A DNA stretch of 64,000 nt, from the NCBI GenBank assembly GCA_937922435.1, contig CAKZVT010000062.1, forward strand, positions 16,791-80,790, read 5' to 3'. The notes beneath the pieces were generated by a model, which saw nothing but the letters and a program-made list of their open reading frames with translations, did no database searches and had not been told where the DNA came from. Both the position numbers and the translations under genes were made by a program. Positions 47,706 through 55,306 of this stretch are shown piece by piece (within the stretch, counting starts at the first letter, position 1; each line of letters starts with the position of its first letter). This DNA is from an uncultured Prevotella sp. (GTDB lineage: Bacteria; Bacteroidota; Bacteroidia; Bacteroidales; Bacteroidaceae).

Positions 47706-49202
47706 TTATTTGAAGTATTTGCCTATTACGGGCAGTTGTTTCAACGGAAAGTCGCGCTTAACTATCATCGCCGCGAACGCCAAGAGCAGCAAGGTGTTCA
47801 CCGAAAGTGCGCCCCACACGGGCAGGGAGGCGTTGGCCCAGCGCATTGCGAGGTACAGGACGACGGCTGTGACGACGTACACCGCCATGTCCTTGACGGG
47901 ATAATTGATGGGGTAATGCCGTTGGCCTACGAGGTAGGAGAGCAGCATAGCCGTGCCATAGCCTGCGAAACCGGCCCACGCACAGGCCATATAGCCGTAG
48001 CGCGGAACGAAAACGACGTTGACAATGACGAGCACCAGGCATCCGGCTCCCGAGAACCAGGCGCCCCAGATGGTCTTGTCGATGAGCTTGTACCAGAACG
48101 ACAGGTTGAAGTAAACGCCCATCATGATTTCCGCCGCCATGACGATTGGCACGACGCGGAGGCCGCTCCAGTAGTCGCTTCCGATGAGATATTTAAGCAA
48201 GTCCATGTAACCTATTACGGCGAGGAAGGCCAACAGGGTGAAGACGACAAAGTATTTCATCGCCTTGGCGTAAGTCTCGCGGTTGTCCTTGTCCTTCGCC
48301 TTGCCGAAGACGAACGGCTCGTAGGCGTATCGGAAGGCTTGTGTTATCATTGCCATTATCATCGCAATCTTGCTGGCCGCGCCGTATATGCCGAGCTGCG
48401 CGTGGGCATCCTCACCTTTATATATATATGGGAAGAGGATTTTGTCGGCCGTCTGGTTCAGTATTCCGGCAATTCCGAGCACCAGTATGGGCCAGCTGTA
48501 CGAGAGCATTCGGCGCAGGAGGGCGCGGTCGAACACGTATTTGAAGCCCGTCAGCTCCTTCACCAAGAGGAACATCAGCGCACCGGAGCAGAACAGGTTG
48601 ATGTAGAAAGCGTAGCCTACGCCCACCTCCGGCGAATAGATTTGGCTTACAAAGCCCTCGCCGCCAGTGCTTTCGTACCACGCCGGGAGGGCGAGGAAGA
48701 ACACAAGGTTGAGCGCGATGGACATTATTATGTTAGCCAATTTGAGCGCGGCGAACTTCACCGGCCTCTTCTTGTACCGCAGATAGGCGAACGGTATGCA
48801 CTGGAACGCGTCGAGCGCGACGGTCACCGCCATCACCCATACGTACGAGGGGTGCTCCGCATAGCCCATAGCCGCCGATATGGGCGATATGAACGTCAGC
48901 ACGAGCACGATGAAAACGAGCGACGTGAAGCCTACCACCATGAGCGTGGTGGAGTACACCCGCTGCGGCTCTTCGCCCTCCTTGTTGGCGAAACGGAAGA
49001 AAGTTGTCTCCATGCCGTAGGTCAGAATGACGAGCAGCAACGCCGTGTAGGCGTAGACATTGGTGATGACGCCGTAGCCGCCGCTGGCCGCCGACAGCGT
49101 AGCCGTGTACAGCGGAACGAGCAGATAGTTGAGGAATCGCCCCACGATGCTGCTCAATCCGTAGATTGCGGTGTCCTTTGCGAGAGAACCTAAACCAGCC
49201 AT
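47706..49202 (-). CDS. Polysaccharide/lipid-linked oligosaccharide flippase (MOP superfamily)
   Basis: 498 residues with about fourteen hydrophobic segments. The N-terminus (LAKDTAIYGLSSIVGRFLNYLLVPLYTATLSA) is the classical start of polysaccharide_synt/Wzx-like proteins, and GVITNVYAYTALLLVILTYGMETTFFRFAN follows as expected. It would turn lipid-linked sugars across the inner membrane for cell-surface polysaccharide. There are no glycosyltransferases nearby, so it is not part of a visible capsule cluster. The start codon lies 5 bp from one arm of the hairpin that carries the second four-helix-bundle gene. Confidence 0.9.
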   Translation of the reverse strand: MAGLGSLAKDTAIYGLSSIVGRFLNYLLVPLYTATLSAASGGYGVITNVYAYTALLLVILTYGMETTFFRFANKEGEEPQRVYSTTLMVVGFTSLVFIVLVLTFISPISAAMGYAEHPSYVWVMAVTVALDAFQCIPFAYLRYKKRPVKFAALKLANIIMSIALNLVFFLALPAWYESTGGEGFVSQIYSPEVGVGYAFYINLFCSGALMFLLVKELTGFKYVFDRALLRRMLSYSWPILVLGIAGILNQTADKILFPYIYKGEDAHAQLGIYGAASKIAMIMAMITQAFRYAYEPFVFGKAKDKDNRETYAKAMKYFVVFTLLAFLAVIGYMDLLKYLIGSDYWSGLRVVPIVMAAEIMMGVYFNLSFWYKLIDKTIWGAWFSGAGCLVLVIVNVVFVPRYGYMACAWAGFAGYGTAMLLSYLVGQRHYPINYPVKDMAVYVVTAVVLYLAMRWANASLPVWGALSVNTLLLLAFAAMIVKRDFPLKQLPVIGKYFK

Positions 49203-49206
49203 AGTC

Positions 49207-49685
49207 TTAAAGGTAAAAAGGTAAAAGGGTAAAAAGGTAAAACATCAAAGATGGCGATGACATCTTGTTCATGTTACTTTTTATCGCATTTATCCTTCAA
49301 TTTATTAATTATGTTTATCAACGTTCCTATAATTGTATTCACGTCATTTAGCAAAGAGTCGTATGCCTTGCTTGTTATGAAATCGGCTTCATAGAGCAAC
49401 TCCAGCCAATAACGTGTCTCACTTGCCTCTTTAAGGGCTATTTTTAGCTTGCTTACATAGTCGGCTTCACTTTGTGCAAACACACTTTCAGCCACATTGG
49501 CACCGATACTTGTTCCGCTTCGGCATATCTGCCGTGACATGACATACTCGTGTTGCCCGTCGCGCAAGAATACATAAAGGTTTACAATCCTTAATGCAAA
49601 CTTTTTGCTTAGTCGGTATATTGTATTTTCTTTTACGTCTGCCATACGGTTTTACCTTTTTACTTTTTTACCGTTTTACCTTTAA
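49207..49685 (-). repeat. Long hairpin carrying a four-helix-bundle gene in its loop (IVS-like element B)
   Basis: Arms 49207-49243 and 49649-49685 are complementary in 34 of 37 positions. They consist of 8-bp units (AAGGTAAA, AAGGTAAA, AGGGTAAA, AAGGTAAA). Read on the minus strand, the first arm overlaps the spmAB stop codon and the second ends 4 bp before the flippase start codon. The loop holds the four-helix-bundle gene in the direction of transcription. Arm length, tight placement and cargo are as in element A (24432-24934), but the arm sequences are unrelated. Confidence 0.92.
49274..49645 (-). CDS. Four-helix-bundle protein, S23/IVP family (in hairpin loop)
   Basis: 123 residues. The family core is unmistakable: QICRSGTSIGANVAESVFAQ, then ADYVSKLKIALKEASETRYWLELL, close to the pattern in the argC-argD copy although the two proteins differ elsewhere. 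Four helices are expected, with a basic C-terminus (NKLKDKCDKK). The DNA is clearly more AT-rich than the genes on both sides. The protein has no known function outside rRNA intervening sequences; RNA or DNA binding is plausible. It lies between spmAB and the flippase gene, within 37-bp inverted repeats, in the same direction as both. Confidence 0.91.
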   Translation of the reverse strand: MADVKENTIYRLSKKFALRIVNLYVFLRDGQHEYVMSRQICRSGTSIGANVAESVFAQSEADYVSKLKIALKEASETRYWLELLYEADFITSKAYDSLLNDVNTIIGTLINIINKLKDKCDKK

Positions 49686-50911
49686 AAGAACAAATAGCAT
49701 ACGGCTATTGCTGCGATGACTCCGGCCAAGTCGGCCAGCAGGCCGCAGGCAACGGCGTGGCGCGTGTACCTCACGCCTACGCAGCCGAAGTAAACGGCGA
49801 GGATGTAAAAGGTGGTGTCGGTAGAGCCTTGGAATATGCAGCTGAGGCGGCCAACGAACGAGTCGGCGCCGTATGTCGACATCGCGTCGACCATCATGCC
49901 GCGTGCGCCGCTGCCCGAGAGGGGCTTCATCAGCGCGGTAGGCAGCGCGCCTACGAACTCGGTGTCGCCGCCGCACAGCTCGACGAGCCATTTCACTCCG
50001 TCCACTATGGCGTCCATCGCGCCCGAAGCGCGGAAAACGCCGATTCCAACGAGGATTGCCACCAAGTAGGGTATTATGCGCACGGCGGTCGTGAAGCCGT
50101 CCTTCGCGCCCTCGATGAAGGCGTCGTACACGTTCACGCGCCGCCTCATGCCGGCCAGTATGAAGCCCACGATTACGCACATCAGCATGATGTTGGCCGC
50201 CGAAGTGCTTACCAGGTTCATCCGTTCCTTGTCCATCGAGCCGAAGAGCCAGATGATTGCCGCCACGGCGAGGCTCATTCCGCCGAGCGTCAGCAGCATG
50301 GTGCGGTTCAGCAGGTTGATGCGCTGGTACAGGCTGGTGGCTATTACGCCGGCCAGCGTCGAGAAGAACGTGGCAATGAGTATGGGTATGAACACGTCGG
50401 TTGGCTGCGCCGCGCCGAGCTGCGCGCGGTAGACGAGTATGGAGACGGGTATGATGGTAAGTCCCGACGTGTTCAGCACCAAGAACATTATCATCGGGTT
50501 GGTGGCCGTGTCCTTCTTTTTGTTGAGGCTTTGCAGCTGCTCCATAGCCTTGAGTCCGAGCGGAGTGGCGGCGTTGTCGAGGCCGAGCATGTTGGCCGCG
50601 ATGTTCATGAAGATGGAGCCTGTTGCCGGGTGGCCCTTCGGTATGTCGGGAAACAGCTTGGTGAACACGGGACTTAGCACCCTCGCCAAAGCGTCCACCA
50701 CGCCTCCGCGCTCGCCGATTTTCATCACGCCGAGCCACAGCGAGAGCACGCCCGTCAGTCCGAGCGAAATCTCGAAGGCGGTCTTGGCCGACGAGAACGT
50801 CGAGTTCATCATGGCCGGAAACACCTCGGTGTCGCCCATGAAGAGCAGTCTCGCCAGCGCGACGACGAACGCCACGAGGAAAAACGCGAGCCAAATATAG
50901 TTCAGTACCAT
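49682..50911 (-). CDS. SpmA-SpmB fusion membrane protein (nucleoside-recognition/Gate domains)
   Basis: 409 residues from the ATG at 50911. The longer frame to 50983 reads through the promoter and is rejected. Two homologous membrane halves: the SpmA part (about 1-200; ISLGLTGVLSLWLGVMKIGE, NIAANMLGLDNAATPLGLKAM) and the SpmB part (about 240-409; AVRIIPYLVAILVGIGVFRASG, CIFQGSTDTTFYILAVYFG). In Bacillus the two are separate proteins of spore dehydration; in Bacteroidetes, which make no spores, the fused form is common and its substrate is unknown. It may be a small-molecule transporter. The -7 box ends 9 bp before the ATG, so the mRNA leader would be very short. Confidence 0.9.
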   Translation of the reverse strand: MVLNYIWLAFFLVAFVVALARLLFMGDTEVFPAMMNSTFSSAKTAFEISLGLTGVLSLWLGVMKIGERGGVVDALARVLSPVFTKLFPDIPKGHPATGSIFMNIAANMLGLDNAATPLGLKAMEQLQSLNKKKDTATNPMIMFLVLNTSGLTIIPVSILVYRAQLGAAQPTDVFIPILIATFFSTLAGVIATSLYQRINLLNRTMLLTLGGMSLAVAAIIWLFGSMDKERMNLVSTSAANIMLMCVIVGFILAGMRRRVNVYDAFIEGAKDGFTTAVRIIPYLVAILVGIGVFRASGAMDAIVDGVKWLVELCGGDTEFVGALPTALMKPLSGSGARGMMVDAMSTYGADSFVGRLSCIFQGSTDTTFYILAVYFGCVGVRYTRHAVACGLLADLAGVIAAIAVCYLFF

Positions 50912-50919
50912 ACAATCTG

Positions 50920-50985
50920 CAAAGATAGTGCAAGCCGAGCGAAATGCAAAATAAAAGCGAGTGAAACGAGATTTTATTTTCATTT
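50920..50985 (-). promoter_or_regulatory. spmAB promoter, shared 65-bp cassette
   Basis: On the minus strand TTTG (50947-50950), a 19-bp spacer and TATCTTTG (50920-50927). The upstream part CTCGTTTCACTCGCTTTTAT and the phrase GCATTTCGCTCGGCTTGCAC are nearly the same as in the gpmI and AraC cassettes. No G-rich hairpin is attached to this copy. Confidence 0.88.
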
Positions 50986-51054
50986 CCGAGGCGAAGCCTA
51001 TTTTTTAAACATAAGTTTGGTATGATTGTTGTTTTTCACAAGCAGCGAAAACAC

Positions 51055-51175
51055 CCTTTGTAGGGACATAATTCATTATGTCCGAACGTTTCGTAGAAAC
51101 GTATCTTGTTTGCATTGCATGTTGAATACGCCTCTTCGCGGCGTGCGGACATAATGAATTATGTCCCTACAAAGG
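51055..51175. repeat. Perfect 30-bp inverted repeat with extra outer pairing
   Basis: 51055-51084 and 51146-51175 are exact complements. The arm includes the palindrome GGACATAAT TC ATTATGTCC. In the 61-bp loop ACGTTTCGTAGAAACGT is a small hairpin. Outside, AACATAAGTT (from 51009) and AACTTATGTT (to about 51201) also pair with imperfect sequence between, so the whole structure may reach 190 bp. No reading frame inside. Confidence 0.88.
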
Positions 51176-51249
51176 ATGTGTTCTTATGCCGAACTTATGT
51201 TCTAAGAGCATGCCTCCTTGCCGCATTGCGGCTCGTTGGCTGTCAACGG

Positions 51250-51320
51250 TTTTGCAAAAGACGGCCTTTTGCACGCTAATATGCGGCCTTTTGCATTCCA
51301 AAAGGCCGTCTTTTGCAAAA
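51250..51320. repeat. AAAAGGCC-type palindrome, 21-bp arms
   Basis: 51250-51270 and 51300-51320 pair without mismatch (core GACGGCC/GGCCGTC), loop 29 bp containing ATGCGGCCTTTTGCA. It lies 57 bp upstream of the metH -7 box. Confidence 0.85.
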
Positions 51321-51376
51321 CAAATTATTTTTGCTTGTTTTTCGACAGATTGTTAAACATTCCGTGTTTTTTGCAT

Positions 51377-51384
51377 TATCTTTG
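51377..51384 (+). promoter_or_regulatory. -7 box of metH
   Basis: TATCTTTG matches TAnnTTTG, 29 bp before the ATG. A -33 element at the right distance is not clear. Confidence 0.6.
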
Positions 51385-51413
51385 CATTATACAAACCGAA
51401 TACGCTTACAAAA

Positions 51414-54400
51414 ATGAATACGGAGGCATACAGGGACAAACCGATTGGACGGAAAAACATAGCCGACGCGCTGGCCGGCGACCGCATACTCATACTCGAC
51501 GGAGCTATGGGCACCATGCTGCAAAGGCTCGGGCTGGGCGAGGCCGACTACCGCCCGGCGGCTCTCGCAGGCTGCACTGGCGAACTGAAGGGCGACAACG
51601 AGTGCCTCAACCTTACGCGCCCCGACATCATACGGCGGCTGCACGACGGCTACATAGCCGCCGGGGCCGACATCATCGAGACCAACACCTTCGGTGCGAA
51701 CAGCATTGCGCAGGCCGAATACGGCTGCGGCGAACTGGCTTACAGCATGGCTTTTGAGGGCGCGAGGCTGGCACGCGAGGCCGCCGACGCCGCCATGCAG
51801 GCCGACGGCGGCCGCCAGGTGTTCGTCGCCGGGAGCGTAGGGCCTACGTCGAAGTCGCTCTCGCTGTCGCCCAGTGTCGACGACCCGTCGCGCCGCGACG
51901 TTACGTTCGACGACATGGCGGCGGCTTATTCCGTGCAAATGCGCGGTCTCATCGAGGGCGGCGCAGACCTTCTGCTGCTCGAAACGTGCTTCGACGCGCT
52001 CAACGCCAAGGCCGCCTTGTACGCTCTTGAGAGGCTTTTGGACGACATGGATATGGCCGCCCGTCCCGACATCGCCGCGCGGCTGATGGCCGACGGACGT
52101 TTCCCCGTCATCGTGTCCGCTACGGTGAGCGACCGCAGCGGCCGCACGCTGACCGGCCAGACGCTGGAGGCGTTTTACACGTCGGTGAGCCACGGGCCGC
52201 TCGTAGCGTTCGGACTTAACTGCTCGCTCGGTGCCGCCGAGATGTATCCGCTCGTCAAGGAAGTGGCGAGGTTTGCCCGTTGCCCCGTCAGTTGCCATCC
52301 CAACGCCGGACTGCCCGACGGTCTGGGCAATTACGGCGAGACGCCCGATGAAATGGCGGAAAACATGAGGCGAATGGCCGCCGACGGCCTCCTCGACATC
52401 GCCGGAGGCTGCTGCGGCACTACGCCGGACTACATACGCGCCATAGCCGCTGCCGTGAATGATTGCCGCCCGAGGCATTTGCGCCCCGAAGGCGCGGCTT
52501 GCAGCCGTCCCGTACTTACCGTGAGCGGCCTTGAGACGGTAGCCGTAGACCTGAAGACGCGCAACTTCACCAACGTGGGCGAGCGCACCAATGTGGCCGG
52601 TTCGCGCAAGTTCGCACGCCTCATAGCCTCCGCCGACTACGCCGAAGCACTGCGCGTGGCCGCCGGACAGATAGAGGGCGGTGCCGACATAATCGACGTC
52701 AACATGGACGACGCCATGCTCGACAGCACCGATGAAATGGGCAAATTCCTGCGTTACATATCCAACGAGCCTGCCGTGGCGCGTGCCGCGCTCATGGTCG
52801 ACTCGTCACATTGGGACACAATCCTCGCCGGGCTGAAGAACGCCCAGGGCAAGTCGATTGTCAACTCCATAAGCCTGAAGGAGGGCGAGGCCGCCTTCCT
52901 GGCCAAAGCCAGGGAGATACGCCGGCTCGGGGCGGCAATGGTGGTGATGGCCTTCGACGAGAGCGGCCAGGCCACCACATACGAAAGGAAGATAGAAATA
53001 TGTTCGCGTGCGTACCGCCTGCTCACCCGTCAGGCCGGCATAAGACCGCAAGACATCATCTTCGACGTCAACGTGCTCGCCATAGGCACGGGCATCGAGG
53101 AGCACGCAAGGTACGCCGTTGACTTCATAAAGGCGGTGGAATGGATAAAAACCAACCTCCCCGGCGCGCTCACGTCGGGCGGAGTGTCCAACCTGTCGTT
53201 CGCCTTCCGCGGCAACAACGCCGTGCGCGAGGCCATGCACTCGGCCTTTCTCTACCACGCAATCAAGGCCGGGCTTGACATGGCCATCGTCAATCCGGCC
53301 ATGCTCCAAATATATGACGGCATCGAACCTGGGCTGCTGCGCTGTGTCGAAGACGTGATTTTCAACACCGACAGCGGCGCTACCGAGCGGCTCATAGCCA
53401 AGGCCGCCGTGCTTGCCGAGGCCAAGGCGCAGGCGGCTGAAGCCGTAACGGCCTGTGAAAAGCCTGACGCCACGGCGCGGCTGACGCCCGGTGAGCGCGT
53501 GGCCGACGCCCTTGTACGGGGCAAGTCGGACGGTCTTGCCGACGCTCTTGCCGCCTGCCTCGCCGAATACGGCACGGCGGTGGCCATAATCGAAGGCCCT
53601 CTGATGGACGGAATGAAGAGGGTAGGCGAGCTGTTTGGCGGCGGAAAGATGTTCCTGCCGCAAGTAGTCAAGTCGGCAAGGGTGATGAAGGAGGCCGTCG
53701 ACATACTCCAACCGTACATGGAAAACGTACAGGACGCGCCGGGAACAGCCGCCACTAAGGCCGCAGCGACAAAGCCAAAGGTTGTCATCGCGACGGTTAA
53801 GGGCGACGTGCACGACATAGGCAAGAACATCACTTCCATCGTATTGGGCTGCAACGGCTTTGAAGTCATCGACCTCGGGGTGATGGTCGACAAGGAGAAA
53901 ATACTCGACGCGGCCTCCAGTTGCCGTGCCGACATCATAGCGGCGAGCGGCCTTATCACGCCGTCGCTGTACCAGATGGAGGAGCTTTGCCGCGAGATGG
54001 CCGCTCGGGGGATGGCTGTGCCCCTCTTCATCGGCGGCGCAACAACCTCCGCGCTGCATACGGCGGTGAAGCTCGCGCCGCTCTACGGCCATGTGTTCTA
54101 CGGCGCTGACGCGTCAGATACGGCGGTGAAAGCCAAGCGGTGTGTCATCGACCGCGGCGCGTTCGAGCGTGAGGAACACGCCGCGCAGGAGCGTCTGCGC
54201 ATGCAGTATGCCGCAGGCAAGGGCGCAGGAGGCGGCGAGGCGGCGGCAGGCAGGCCGCAGTTTGCGGCTGAAAGGTACTTCAACCGCGCCGCGCCGGCAG
54301 GCATTCCCGTCGGCGAAGTGCCGTTGGACGAGGTGCTTCCTTGCTTCGACTGGAAGATGTTTTACACCATCTGGGACGTGAAGTATGGCAAGGCGGACGC

Positions 54401-55130
54401 CGGTGAGCCGGGTCTGGCCGCCCTGCGGAGCGACGCCGAGGCTGTGCTCCGCCGCTTCAAGGAGGGCAATGGGTGCAGGATTATGCTCGGAGCGCAGTGG
54501 TTTGACGCGTACAGAGACAACGATGATATATGCCTTGAAACGGCAGGCGGAGGCATTGAACGCCTGCCCATGCTGCGCCAGGAGAGGCCGTCTGTGCTGC
54601 AAGACGGTGCGAAGGCGTGCTTGTCGCTGTGCGACTTTGTGCCTGCCGGGGGGCTTGGCTTCACGTCGCCCGTGGGCGTTTTCGCCATCAGCGTTGACAA
54701 GGCGCAGGGCGGCGGCGCATCCGCCGCCGTCCATGACGACGGCTACGGCGGCCTGATGGAACGCTCGGTGATGATGGCTTTGGCCGAAGCCGCGTCGGCA
54801 TGGCTCGGCCTTCAGGTAATGAAGGACATGCCGCAGGGCGACGGATGGCGGCTCATCAAGCCTGCCGCAGGCTATGCCAGTTGTCCCGACCATACCCTGA
54901 AGCGCGACATACTGCGCCTGCTGCCATGCTCTGACGGGCTCGGCATAACGCTGACCGACAGCTGCGCGATGTCGCCCGAAGCGTCAATCTGCGGCCTGAT
55001 GCTTGTCCACAAGGACGCCGTATATCCCGACATACGCCGCATATCGCGGCAGGCCGTCAGCCGTTACGCGGCCAGCCGCGGCATGACCGACGTGGAGGCG
55101 CGCCGCTTCCTCGGGCATCTGGAGGAGTGA
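51414..55130 (+). CDS. metH: Cobalamin-dependent methionine synthase
   Basis: 1238 residues, full length. Order: homocysteine domain (about 20-350; ILILDGAMGTMLQRLGL, zinc ligands in GLNCSLGA and GGCCGTTP), folate domain (about 380-640; FTNVGERTNVAGSRKFARL, DINMDDAML-like DVNMDDAMLDS), cobalamin cap and binding domains (about 690-950; KGDVHDIGKNI with cobalt-ligand His800), and the activation domain (about 960-1238; RLIKPAAGYASCPDH binds S-adenosylmethionine). It methylates homocysteine with methyltetrahydrofolate. It needs B12, but no cobalamin riboswitch was recognised in front. metF, which supplies its folate substrate, follows after a 176-bp gap holding a long hairpin. Confidence 0.97.
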   Translation: MNTEAYRDKPIGRKNIADALAGDRILILDGAMGTMLQRLGLGEADYRPAALAGCTGELKGDNECLNLTRPDIIRRLHDGYIAAGADIIETNTFGANSIAQAEYGCGELAYSMAFEGARLAREAADAAMQADGGRQVFVAGSVGPTSKSLSLSPSVDDPSRRDVTFDDMAAAYSVQMRGLIEGGADLLLLETCFDALNAKAALYALERLLDDMDMAARPDIAARLMADGRFPVIVSATVSDRSGRTLTGQTLEAFYTSVSHGPLVAFGLNCSLGAAEMYPLVKEVARFARCPVSCHPNAGLPDGLGNYGETPDEMAENMRRMAADGLLDIAGGCCGTTPDYIRAIAAAVNDCRPRHLRPEGAACSRPVLTVSGLETVAVDLKTRNFTNVGERTNVAGSRKFARLIASADYAEALRVAAGQIEGGADIIDVNMDDAMLDSTDEMGKFLRYISNEPAVARAALMVDSSHWDTILAGLKNAQGKSIVNSISLKEGEAAFLAKAREIRRLGAAMVVMAFDESGQATTYERKIEICSRAYRLLTRQAGIRPQDIIFDVNVLAIGTGIEEHARYAVDFIKAVEWIKTNLPGALTSGGVSNLSFAFRGNNAVREAMHSAFLYHAIKAGLDMAIVNPAMLQIYDGIEPGLLRCVEDVIFNTDSGATERLIAKAAVLAEAKAQAAEAVTACEKPDATARLTPGERVADALVRGKSDGLADALAACLAEYGTAVAIIEGPLMDGMKRVGELFGGGKMFLPQVVKSARVMKEAVDILQPYMENVQDAPGTAATKAAATKPKVVIATVKGDVHDIGKNITSIVLGCNGFEVIDLGVMVDKEKILDAASSCRADIIAASGLITPSLYQMEELCREMAARGMAVPLFIGGATTSALHTAVKLAPLYGHVFYGADASDTAVKAKRCVIDRGAFEREEHAAQERLRMQYAAGKGAGGGEAAAGRPQFAAERYFNRAAPAGIPVGEVPLDEVLPCFDWKMFYTIWDVKYGKADAGEPGLAALRSDAEAVLRRFKEGNGCRIMLGAQWFDAYRDNDDICLETAGGGIERLPMLRQERPSVLQDGAKACLSLCDFVPAGGLGFTSPVGVFAISVDKAQGGGASAAVHDDGYGGLMERSVMMALAEAASAWLGLQVMKDMPQGDGWRLIKPAAGYASCPDHTLKRDILRLLPCSDGLGITLTDSCAMSPEASICGLMLVHKDAVYPDIRRISRQAVSRYAASRGMTDVEARRFLGHLEE

Positions 55131-55141
55131 CTTGTCAACAA

Positions 55142-55276
55142 GGAGTTAGAGGGAGTTAACAGGAGTTAGGCGGCTTGTCAGCCGCCCGGAGTTAACGGAC
55201 AATAGTATTGCAGGGTAATGTCGGTTAACTCCGGCGACCGTAGGGAGCCTAACTCCTGTTAACTCCCTCTAACTCC
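55142..55276 (+). repeat. ORF-less long hairpin between metH and metF
   Basis: Outer arms 55142-55171 and 55247-55276 are exact complements over 30 bp, built of GGAGTTAGA, GGGAGTTAAC and AGGAGTTAGG units. An inner stem CCGGAGTTAAC (55187-55197) pairs with 55224-55234, and GGCGGC TTGTCA GCCGCC forms a side hairpin (55169-55186). It starts 11 bp after the metH stop and ends 30 bp before metF. CGACCGTAGGGAG (55235-55247) also occurs near 12458. Confidence 0.9.
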
Positions 55277-55306
55277 CGTCATAAAAAACACTAAAACGCA
55301 AGAGAA

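Larger units (their letters stand above)
50912..51413. other. Divergent gap with spmAB promoter, an inverted repeat and a palindrome
   Basis: Contains the spmAB promoter cassette (50918-50985), a long hairpin with outer and inner stems (about 51009-51202), a 21-bp palindrome (51250-51320) and the metH -7 box (51377-51384). I saw no conserved cobalamin or SAM riboswitch pattern before metH. Confidence 0.7.

Noticed and set aside
50912..50983. 24-residue N-terminal extension of the SpmA-SpmB fusion
   Set aside because: It spans the -33 and -7 boxes; the same pseudo-peptide appears before gpmI and the AraC gene because the promoter cassette is shared.
51184..51413. Cobalamin or SAM riboswitch before metH
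   Set aside because: No conserved riboswitch core could be recognised and the space is taken by a palindrome and the promoter.
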